From NCBI GenBank assembly GCA_001784435.1, contig MFQZ01000010.1:40944-104943 (forward strand): a stretch of DNA of 64,000 bases, in the 5' to 3' direction. Made by a program: the position numbers and the translations under genes. The notes below the pieces were generated by a model. That model did no database searches, was not told the origin of the DNA, and was given only the letters and a program-made list of their open reading frames with translations. Every line of letters begins with the position of its first letter. Position 1 is the first letter of the stretch. This document shows, one piece after another, positions 57,449 to 64,000 of the stretch. Origin of the DNA: Candidatus Magasanikbacteria bacterium RIFOXYC2_FULL_42_28 (GTDB lineage Bacteria; Patescibacteria; ABY1; Magasanikbacterales; GWA2-37-8).

Positions 57449-59986
57449 TTATTTTAAAGCCAATCGTTCCTCATTCAAAATCAATTGGTAATTTTTTTTA
57501 ACTTTGCTTTCTAAAATTATCTCCGCCAACAATTTCTCCACCTCACCGCGCAACTGTCGGCGCATTTGACGCGCGCCGTCTTTCGGGTCAACCCGAGTGG
57601 ATAATTTATTTAACATTTCATCGTTTACTATCACACGCGTGTTGTGGGGGGTTAGGCGTTCGTTTAATTCATTTATTTCCAGTTCCGCAATTTTGGCAAA
57701 ATCAGTTGTGGTCAATGTTTTAAACACACAGATTTCATCCAGTCGATTTATTATTTCCGGTGAAAATTGTTTTTTCAATTTTTCTTTTACTTCTTTTTCG
57801 GCATTGGCTTGGGCAGTGGCTTTTTCACCAAATCCAAAACCGGATCGATTCATCTCTTCGGCGCCGACCGTGGTCGTTAGTATTATTATAGCATGTTTTA
57901 AGGAAATTTTCTTCCCCGTGGAGTCGTTAATTTCCCCATTCTCTAAAATTTGGAGCAATAACTTGGTAACATCCGAGTGGGCTTTGTCAATTTCATCAAA
58001 TAAAACCACGCAATATTGGTTCATTTTGACGCGATCGGTGAATTGGTTGCTGTCTTTGTAGCCAATATATCCGGCCGGGGAGCCGAGCAATTTGGAGACG
58101 CCAAACGCTTCGTTAAATTCGCTCATGTTTAATTCAATGAGCGCGTCTTTGTCCGCGTAAAGCGCGCGCGCGAGTGCCTTGGCGGTTTCGGTTTTGCCAA
58201 CGCCAGATTGTCCGACGAACAAAAACGAGGCCAGTGGGCGATTGGGGTGTGATAATCCTAATTGGGCGCGCGCGACTGTGTTTGAGATGCGCTCAATAAC
58301 ATTCTCTTGCCCAATAATTTTTTCTTTTAATTTTTTCGCGAGATTTATTAATTGATTTTTGTCCGAAAGTAATTCCGCCGGTTTAGCACCAATAACGCGC
58401 GCGACTTGGGCGGCGATATCAACAGCCGTCACTGTGCCGACCGGTTTTATTTTTTTCTTTTTTTCCGATTCTTCCAATTTAATAATTTCATTTGTTATTA
58501 ACACTTCTTCTTTTTTTAATTCCACCGCCGCGTCAAATTTATCCGCGCGCGCCGCTTCTTCTTTGTCGGCGATAACCATTTCCAACTGACAGCGCAAACG
58601 GGTTAGTTTATTTTCGGCCGGTGTTAATTTCCCGCGCAATTTTATGGCGGCGGAGGTTTCGTCCAACAAATCAATCGCTTTATCCGGCAAAAATTTATTA
58701 CTGATATATTTTACCGATAATTCCACCGCGGTTTTGATAGCGTCATCTTCGATGACCACGCGATGATAATTTTCGTAATTCTCTTTTAGTCCTTGTAAAA
58801 TTTTAATAGTGTCTTCCGGCGATGGTTCTTTCACATTTATCGGTTGAAATCGGCGTTCCAAAGCGGCATCATTTTCAATATGTTTTTTAAATTCGGCCGT
58901 GGTGGTGGCGCCAATACAGTGAATTTGTCCGCGTGCCAACGCCGGTTTAAGTAAATTGGCCGCGTCCATTGTGCCACTGTTTGATCCGGCGCCGACAATG
59001 TTGTGCAGTTCGTCAATGAATAAAATAATGTCGGGATTTTCCGCCACTTCGTCAATTACTTGTTTTAGCCGGCTTTCAAATTCACCGCGGTACATCGTGC
59101 CGGCAATGAGTAGCCCCATATCCAGCGCATAGATTTTTTTAGAGCGCATTAATTGCGGCACTTTGTTTTGGAATATGCGTTTGGCCAGTCCTTCCACAAT
59201 CGCGCTTTTTCCCACACCTGGGTCGCCAAGTAATACCGGATTATTTTTTGTCCGACGACATAAAATTTGGATCAAGCGTTCAATTTCGTTTTCACGACCA
59301 ATTACCGGGTCTAAATTTTTCTGCCAATTCGCGTCCGTTAAATTTATCGCGAAAAAATCCAACGCCGTGTCGCGTCGTGTATTTTTTTTCGTTCGCGTCG
59401 ATTTTCCCTCTCCTGCCCGAGGAGAGGGCGAGGGTGAGGTGGGAGCAACATCACCCAAATCATTTAAATTATCCTGAATTTTATCAATCGTATCCATCAT
59501 TTCGTTAATGCGCGGAAATTGCGAGGCATTGTCCAAAGTGTTGTGTACTTGCTTGGTCGCTTCTTCTTGAGAAATTTTACATTCTTGAAAAATTTTCAAT
59601 AGCGCGGAATTTTTGGTTTCAATTGTGGCCGCGAGCAAATGTTCAGTGCCAACATAATTATGACTATGATCTTCGGCAAGTAACAAAGCATTTTCCAAAA
59701 TTACCCGAGCTGCCGGTGAAAATGGCGTTAAAACCGCTTCAGCGGTTTGTCCCAGTCCGGTTTTGGGTGTTTTTATAATCGGCAATTCCAAAAGCGCGTC
59801 TTCTAAGGCCTTGGGCGTTACTTTTAAACGGTTCAAAATTTCGGCTGCCAAGGATCCCTTTTGGTTAAAAAGCGCGTATAACAAATGCGCCGGCTCTACG
59901 GCCGGGTTATTTAATTCCGCGGCTAAACGCAAGGCGCGCGATAGGACATCTTTTAGGTGGCTAGAAAAGCGATCAATTATATTCAT
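57449..59986 (-). CDS. clpC: ATP-dependent Clp protease ATP-binding subunit ClpC with repeat-derived insert
   Basis: AAA+ unfoldase of the Clp/Hsp100 class. 845 residues from the ATG at 59986 (an upstream TTG is not needed). N-domain 1-145, D1 Walker A GDPGVGKS (254-261) and Walker B IILFIDELHNI, then the M-domain helices, D2 Walker A GQSGVGKT and VVLFDEIDKAH. Residues ~181-196 (APTSPSPSPRAGEGKS) between N-domain and D1 come from a dispersed repeat (59400-59450). The shadow of a ClpP partner is not in the window. Confidence 0.94.
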   Translation of the reverse strand: MNIIDRFSSHLKDVLSRALRLAAELNNPAVEPAHLLYALFNQKGSLAAEILNRLKVTPKALEDALLELPIIKTPKTGLGQTAEAVLTPFSPAARVILENALLLAEDHSHNYVGTEHLLAATIETKNSALLKIFQECKISQEEATKQVHNTLDNASQFPRINEMMDTIDKIQDNLNDLGDVAPTSPSPSPRAGEGKSTRTKKNTRRDTALDFFAINLTDANWQKNLDPVIGRENEIERLIQILCRRTKNNPVLLGDPGVGKSAIVEGLAKRIFQNKVPQLMRSKKIYALDMGLLIAGTMYRGEFESRLKQVIDEVAENPDIILFIDELHNIVGAGSNSGTMDAANLLKPALARGQIHCIGATTTAEFKKHIENDAALERRFQPINVKEPSPEDTIKILQGLKENYENYHRVVIEDDAIKTAVELSVKYISNKFLPDKAIDLLDETSAAIKLRGKLTPAENKLTRLRCQLEMVIADKEEAARADKFDAAVELKKEEVLITNEIIKLEESEKKKKIKPVGTVTAVDIAAQVARVIGAKPAELLSDKNQLINLAKKLKEKIIGQENVIERISNTVARAQLGLSHPNRPLASFLFVGQSGVGKTETAKALARALYADKDALIELNMSEFNEAFGVSKLLGSPAGYIGYKDSNQFTDRVKMNQYCVVLFDEIDKAHSDVTKLLLQILENGEINDSTGKKISLKHAIIILTTTVGAEEMNRSGFGFGEKATAQANAEKEVKEKLKKQFSPEIINRLDEICVFKTLTTTDFAKIAELEINELNERLTPHNTRVIVNDEMLNKLSTRVDPKDGARQMRRQLRGEVEKLLAEIILESKVKKNYQLILNEERLALK
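59400..59450. repeat. CCCTCTCCTGCCCGAGGAGAGGG dispersed repeat inserted in frame in clpC
   Basis: An inverted pair CCCTCTCC/GGAGAGGG around a short centre, followed by CGAGGGTGAGGTGGGAGC. Close in layout to the intergenic copy at 6358-6402. Confidence 0.75.
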
Positions 59987-60022
59987 AATTAAGTAAGTCA
60001 AATTTGCTTTTTCCTTCTACAT

Positions 60023-60051
60023 ATTATATAGTATATTCACTTAAATTACAA
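60023..60051 (-). promoter_or_regulatory. promoter of clpC
   Basis: On the minus strand, TTGTAA (60046-60051) and TATAAT (60023-60028), 17-base spacer. It is followed by AGAAGGAAAAAG, which could be a weak Shine-Dalgarno at some distance from the ATG. Confidence 0.7.
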
Positions 60052-60070
60052 GAAAATCTAATATTCATTT

Positions 60071-61561
60071 ATGCAGATAAAATCAACGATATTCAGGGAC
60101 TACGATATCCGCGGTGTGGCCGGGGATAAATTTGATAAAAAAATCGTGGCGGAGTATGAAAAATGGTATGGGAAATTTCCCGGTGTTACTTTGGATTTGG
60201 AAGCAGCCACTGCTATTGGCAAGGGTTATGGGACGATAATTAGCAGAAACGGTGGCACAAAAGTAGTGGTTGGCAACGAAGAAAGACCATTTGGCAAGGA
60301 ATTAAAAGATGCGTTAGTCGCTGGTATCATTTCTACTGGAATTTCAGTCATAGATTTGGGAGTAGTTTTGACTCCGATGGTATATTTTTTAAATGCATAT
60401 TTAAAAACTGACGGCGGTATCAACATTACCGGCAGTCATAATATTTATTTTTACAATGGTTTTAAGATGATGAAAAAAGATAACTGGCCATTGTACGGGG
60501 CTGAATTGCAGAGTTTGCGAGAAATGATTATAAAAGAAGATTTTGTTGTTGGTAAGACGTTGGGGGTATTAGAAAAACAAACAAATTTAATCGATGTGTA
60601 TTTTGATTATATTTATTCACACATTAAATTAAATAAAAAAATGAAAATAGTAGTTGATTGTGGTAATGGTTGTGCCGGATTGTTCGCGGTAAATTATTTG
60701 CAAAAATTGGGTTGTGAAGTTATCGGATTGTATATTGATATAGATACAACCTATCCAAACCATGTTCCTGATCCAGAACCACCGCAGAATTTGAAAGATT
60801 TATGCAAGGCAGTGTTAGATAATCACGCTGACGCTGGAATTGCGTTTGATGCTGATGGTGATCGTGTTGGTTTTATTGATGAAAAAGGTGAAATAATTTC
60901 GTCTGATGATTTATTGATTGTGATGGCCAAAGATGTATTGGGTCGCCACCCGGGCAAGACCATTCTTTATGATATAAAAGGCACGGGTTTATTGGATAAA
61001 TATATTAAAGAATATGGCGGTGTCCCGCTGATGCATCGCACCGGTCACGCGCCGATTAAAGAAACCATGCGGAAAAATTTGGATGTAATTTTGGGAGGGG
61101 AAGTGTCTGGACATTTTTATAGTGTGGAAGATTATTTTAAAATTGATGATGGACTGTGGGCGGCAGCGCGATTTTTGGAGTTAGTTGATAAATTAGGGTG
61201 TAAGGCCTCGGAATTAATTGGTGGTTTGCCTCGTCCGGTGCGGACGCCGGAAATTAAAATGCCGATTGAAGATGAGATAAAATTTGAAGTGATAAATAAA
61301 ATTGTAGCTGAATTATCTAAACATTTTACTGTTAGTATGATTGATGGCGCGCGCGTGCAGTTTACCGTTGATTCTTGGGCTCTGGTGCGGGCTTCCAATA
61401 CCTCACCGTATTTAACTTTACGGTTTGAAGCGGATACAGAACAAGAAGTAATCAGAATGAAAAATATTTTGGCGGATGAGTTAGAAAAATATCCGGAGAT
61501 TGGGGATAAATTAAATCGGAAAGAAGTAGCGAGTTTGACTGGGACTTTGGGGTGGTTATAA
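60071..61561 (+). CDS. phosphomannomutase/phosphoglucomutase
   Basis: Alpha-D-phosphohexomutase, 496 residues. FRDYDIRG at the start, phosphoserine loop INITGSHNIYFYNG (Ser 122), metal loop AFDADGDRVGF (about 258-268), sugar loop GGEVSGH, and phosphate-binding RASNTSPYLTLRF. Interconverts hexose 1- and 6-phosphates for sugar nucleotides. Divergent from clpC; followed by a terminator. The loop reads GSHN where many enzymes have ASHN. Confidence 0.94.
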   Translation: MQIKSTIFRDYDIRGVAGDKFDKKIVAEYEKWYGKFPGVTLDLEAATAIGKGYGTIISRNGGTKVVVGNEERPFGKELKDALVAGIISTGISVIDLGVVLTPMVYFLNAYLKTDGGINITGSHNIYFYNGFKMMKKDNWPLYGAELQSLREMIIKEDFVVGKTLGVLEKQTNLIDVYFDYIYSHIKLNKKMKIVVDCGNGCAGLFAVNYLQKLGCEVIGLYIDIDTTYPNHVPDPEPPQNLKDLCKAVLDNHADAGIAFDADGDRVGFIDEKGEIISSDDLLIVMAKDVLGRHPGKTILYDIKGTGLLDKYIKEYGGVPLMHRTGHAPIKETMRKNLDVILGGEVSGHFYSVEDYFKIDDGLWAAARFLELVDKLGCKASELIGGLPRPVRTPEIKMPIEDEIKFEVINKIVAELSKHFTVSMIDGARVQFTVDSWALVRASNTSPYLTLRFEADTEQEVIRMKNILADELEKYPEIGDKLNRKEVASLTGTLGWL

Positions 61562-61570
61562 AAAAATTAA

Positions 61571-61602
61571 AAACTGTCGGTGTTTAGCCGGCAGTTTTTT
61601 TT
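61571..61602 (+). terminator. terminator after the phosphohexomutase gene
   Basis: Stem AAACTGTCGG/CCGGCAGTTT (one G-T pair), seven-base loop, eight Ts. It lies between convergent genes and may serve both. Confidence 0.85.
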
Positions 61603-61619
61603 GTTTAATTTATATTTGT

Positions 61620-62510
61620 TTACTTTCCCATCTCGCGCAATCTTTTAATTCGTTCTTCAACTGGCGGGTGAGTTGAAAACAGGTTGGAGAATTTTTTGCC
61701 TGAGCCGAAGGGGTTGGCGATAAATAAATGCGCTGTTGCTTGGGAGGCATTTGCCATTGGTTGCGCTTCGTTTGCGATTTTTTCCAGTGCGTTTGCTAAG
61801 CCGTCGGGGAAGCGGGTGAGTAGGGCGCCGGACGCGTCGGCCAAGTATTCGCGTTTGCGGGAAATTGCCAGTTTGATAATTTCGGCGATAATGGGGGATA
61901 AAATGGCCAGCACAATGCCGGCAATCATTAAAATTCCGCCTAATTGTCCGCCACGATTATCATTGTCGCGACCGCGAAATATCCGTGAACGTAACATGAT
62001 ATTTGATAAAATGGCGATAGCGCCGACGAGCACGGCCACTAGCATCATAAATCGAATATCGTAATTTTTGACGTGTGATAATTCGTGGGCGAGCACACCT
62101 TCCAATTCTTCGTTAGTTAATTTTTCAATCGCGCCGGTCGTTACGGCGATAGAGGCGTGTGCCGGGTCGCGGCCGGTGGCAAAGGCGTTAATGGCCGGGT
62201 CAGTAATGATGTACACTTTTGGTACACTTGTGCCTACGGTAATACATAAATTTTCCACGAGCCGATATAAATACGGATTATCAGTTTGAACGATTTGTTT
62301 TGCTCCCGAAGTCGCCAGCGCGATTTTATCGCCGTGGAAATATGAAACCGAAGTCATGAGGAGTGAAAAAATAATCGCCAAACTAACGCCACTATAATTT
62401 CCCACGCCATACAAACTATCAAACACAAAACCGAGGCCGATGATGATGGCGATAAAAATTATGACAAGCAAAACGGATTTGCGTTTGTTAGAGGCGATTT
62501 CGGAATACAT
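61620..62510 (-). CDS. htpX: HtpX-like zinc metalloprotease
   Basis: Membrane protease for damaged membrane proteins. 296 residues. TM segments at about 12-32 and 40-58, zinc motif HELSH (142-146), two further TM segments (about 153-172 and 192-212), and Glu in SRKREYLADASG as third ligand. The C-terminal STHPPVEERIKRLREM matches the family end. lemA lies upstream with a small ORF between, an arrangement often seen for LemA-HtpX pairs. Confidence 0.95.
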   Translation of the reverse strand: MYSEIASNKRKSVLLVIIFIAIIIGLGFVFDSLYGVGNYSGVSLAIIFSLLMTSVSYFHGDKIALATSGAKQIVQTDNPYLYRLVENLCITVGTSVPKVYIITDPAINAFATGRDPAHASIAVTTGAIEKLTNEELEGVLAHELSHVKNYDIRFMMLVAVLVGAIAILSNIMLRSRIFRGRDNDNRGGQLGGILMIAGIVLAILSPIIAEIIKLAISRKREYLADASGALLTRFPDGLANALEKIANEAQPMANASQATAHLFIANPFGSGKKFSNLFSTHPPVEERIKRLREMGK

Positions 62511-62565
62511 AAATTAATATCACTGATAATAATATGGCAACATTACTATTATATATTTAATGTCT

Positions 62566-62769
62566 TTATTCGGCAGTTGGTTTGGGCTTAACTCGGCCGT
62601 CTCTTTCAGTTAATACTTTTCCGACCCGTGGACCGGTTGCGTATCCGGAGGTATCTAGGTCTTCTAGATCCTGCCTAGGAATAACTGTTACCTCAGGTTT
62701 AATTTTTTTCTTCTTATCACCAACTTGTTCATTTTGTTGTGGTATCGTTTGTGTTTCTTTTGATCTCAT
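62566..62769 (-). CDS. small hydrophilic ORF between lemA and htpX
   Basis: 67 residues, Lys/Asp/Pro-rich with no fold or membrane segment visible (GDKKKKIKPEVTVIPRQDLE). It starts 52 bases after the lemA stop and ends 55 bases before htpX on the same strand. The clean frame and position make it plausible; nothing supports a function. Confidence 0.45.
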   Translation of the reverse strand: MRSKETQTIPQQNEQVGDKKKKIKPEVTVIPRQDLEDLDTSGYATGPRVGKVLTERDGRVKPKPTAE

Positions 62770-62821
62770 AATATTATTTTTACCTATCTCACCCCAGTGG
62801 TGGAGTGTAAATAAAAGTTTT

Positions 62822-63379
62822 TTAAAATTTCACCTGCACATTTTGTTTCTCACCTTCTGTCGCCGCGAAAAATTCATACTTAATAAATTTCATCATACCG
62901 GCGAACAGATTAGTGGGGAAGACCTGAATTTGGATGTTGAAGTCGCGGACATTGCCATTGTAAAATCTTCGGCTGGCTTGGATTTTATTTTCGGTGTCGG
63001 ACAATTCATCTTGCAGTTGCAAGAAATTTTGACTGGCTTTTAGATCCGGATAATTTTCGGTAACAGCGAATAAAGTTTTCAAATTTCCGGCCAAAGTATT
63101 TTCGGCTTTTTCCCTTTCGGCCAGTGTCGCGTTTTTGTTGTCGTGCACGGCCATCGCCGCCGTGCGGGCTTCGGTTAGTTTTACCATCGTATTTTTTTCG
63201 TGCGTCATGTATCCTTTGACTGTTTCCATTAAATTCGGAATCAAATCATAGCGGCGTTTTAATTGGACATCAATGTCCGAATATGCCTCATCCACGCGAT
63301 TTTTCGCGCGTACCAAGCCGTTGTACATAAATACAAGCCACACCAATACCGCGAGCGGTATTAACCACAAATACATCAT
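62822..63379 (-). CDS. lemA: LemA family protein
   Basis: 185 residues. One N-terminal TM (about 3-20) and a helical outside or inside domain: NRVDEAYSDIDVQLKRRYDL, IPNLMETVKGY and FNIQIQVFPTNLFAGM are the LemA hallmarks. Function is unsettled; the gene is very often next to htpX, as here, and the pair is thought to act together at the membrane. Confidence 0.95.
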   Translation of the reverse strand: MMYLWLIPLAVLVWLVFMYNGLVRAKNRVDEAYSDIDVQLKRRYDLIPNLMETVKGYMTHEKNTMVKLTEARTAAMAVHDNKNATLAEREKAENTLAGNLKTLFAVTENYPDLKASQNFLQLQDELSDTENKIQASRRFYNGNVRDFNIQIQVFPTNLFAGMMKFIKYEFFAATEGEKQNVQVKF

Positions 63380-63426
63380 ATATGTATGTTAGTGAATAAA
63401 AAACTAATTTTTTTCAATTACGAAAC

Positions 63427-63466
63427 TGTCATTGCGAGCCCCGAAGGGGCGTGGCAATCTCACTAT
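63427..63466. repeat. GTCATTGCGAG...GGCAATCTC repeat forming the 3' end of the last gene
   Basis: TGTCATTGCGAGCC, inner palindrome CCCCGAAGGGG, then GTGGCAATCTC. The final codons and the stop of the minus-strand gene lie inside it. Related to the copy in the T-box loop (6551-6592). Confidence 0.75.
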
Positions 63467-64000
63467 CTTTATTGGCCATCGGATACCCACGTTGATAGCG
63501 GTGATAAATTTTCGGATCAGTCGCGGTCGCGTTTTCGTGGATTTGTTTTTTCTTTTCCGGTTTGGGTATTTTTTGTTTTTTGTTCTGTTTAACTTTTTCT
63601 GTTAGTTCATCCATATTGGTCGGAGACGGAGTCGTTTGCAGGGCAAGCATAACATCTTCCAGATTAAATGACAACATTTTTTGAATTAGTTTAGCATCTA
63701 TATCACTTGGTTGTGTTAGATACTTTTTACAAATTCTGGCAATGGTCCACAATTTATCTATTTTTGAACTGAAAAGAAAAGGTATCTGTTCCATTAATTC
63801 CGGAGCTGATAATGTTAAGTCGTATAGTTTAATAATTTTTTCCAGCATTTTTAATTTTCGATCTATATTCTCAAACGCCAAACCCAAAATCGTCGGCGAA
63901 CTTTCAATCATTTTTTTTGGATTACTAAATCCGCGTTCCGTCAAACCGGCCAATTTATCATCTATATTCTCAAACGCCAAACCCAAAATCGCCGGCAAAC
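63429..64000 (-). CDS. helical-repeat protein, 5' end outside the window (mTERF-like 33-residue repeats)
   Basis: The open frame continues past the right edge, so the N-terminal part is missing. Visible are a complete and a partial repeat of 33 residues: ILGLAFENIDDKLAGLTERG, then FSNPKKMIESSPT, after which the unit starts again (IDRKLKMLEKI). The DNA of the repeats is also 99 bases apart (63861 and 63960). The NP...P-I-LGL...N-I-KL pattern recalls mTERF motifs, which form helical superhelices that bind nucleic acid. The C-terminal ~60 residues are Lys-rich, and the last 12 (SEIATPLRGSQ) come from a dispersed repeat. Confidence 0.7.
   Translation of the reverse strand, partial: LPAILGLAFENIDDKLAGLTERGFSNPKKMIESSPTILGLAFENIDRKLKMLEKIIKLYDLTLSAPELMEQIPFLFSSKIDKLWTIARICKKYLTQPSDIDAKLIQKMLSFNLEDVMLALQTTPSPTNMDELTEKVKQNKKQKIPKPEKKKQIHENATATDPKIYHRYQRGYPMANKDSEIATPLRGSQ

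Overview
The window reads as a chromosomal segment of a Candidate Phyla Radiation (Patescibacteria) bacterium, most like the Parcubacteria-type lineages. No taxonomic search was possible, so this is inference. The support is as follows. The S10-spc ribosomal block runs rpsE-rplO with no rpmD (uL30), a known CPR trait. S14 is the short zinc type. ThrRS lacks the TGS domain. Several membrane, VirB2-like and Zn-ribbon proteins resemble those seen in CPR genomes. Genes are compact, mostly without Shine-Dalgarno sites, and some appear leaderless. TGA is used as a stop, so the standard bacterial code applies. Promoters are easy to see: TTGACA-like and TATAAT-like boxes with spacers of 17 or, once, 18 bases.

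Layout. 1-6.3 kb: tail of an S1-domain protein (probably rpsA), ftsH, a membrane protein, a GspE/PilB ATPase and a baseplate-J-like membrane protein. 6.4-9.1 kb: a T-box leader, a GNAT acetyltransferase and thrS. 9.1-9.7 kb: a GC-rich cassette between 12-bp inverted repeats. 9.7-12.6 kb, minus strand: a cupin-type glucose-6-phosphate isomerase, a second sugar-phosphate cupin, two proteins of unknown function and an S51 peptidase. 12.8-28.7 kb, plus strand: tuf, rpsJ, a leader with a predicted attenuator, the rplC-to-secY block, adk, map, ruvX and recO. 28.9-34 kb: asnS, a metallophosphoesterase, an AbiEii-type toxin pair, tRNA-Leu and parAB. 34-45.5 kb, minus strand: relA/spoT, topA, folC, an ECF-S-like protein, dprA, pth, der and an LCP protein. 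45.6-49.2 kb: tRNA-Val, tRNA-Arg, a cupin and recG. 49.3-50 kb: a second GC-rich cassette. 50.1-60 kb, minus strand: GIY-YIG, radA, a secretion and envelope cluster, and clpC. 60-64 kb: phosphohexomutase, htpX, lemA and a helical-repeat protein.

Three themes stand out. First, RNA-based control: a T-box with a textbook antiterminator/terminator switch lies before GNAT-thrS, and a long terminator-like hairpin lies in the leader before rplC. Second, dispersed palindromic repeats have entered the coding sequences of conserved genes in frame (folC, recG twice, radA, clpC) and supply the 3' end of another gene. Third, two short GC-rich cassettes have their own promoters, 5'-UTR hairpins, strong Shine-Dalgarno sites and tiny unrecognised ORFs, quite unlike their surroundings.
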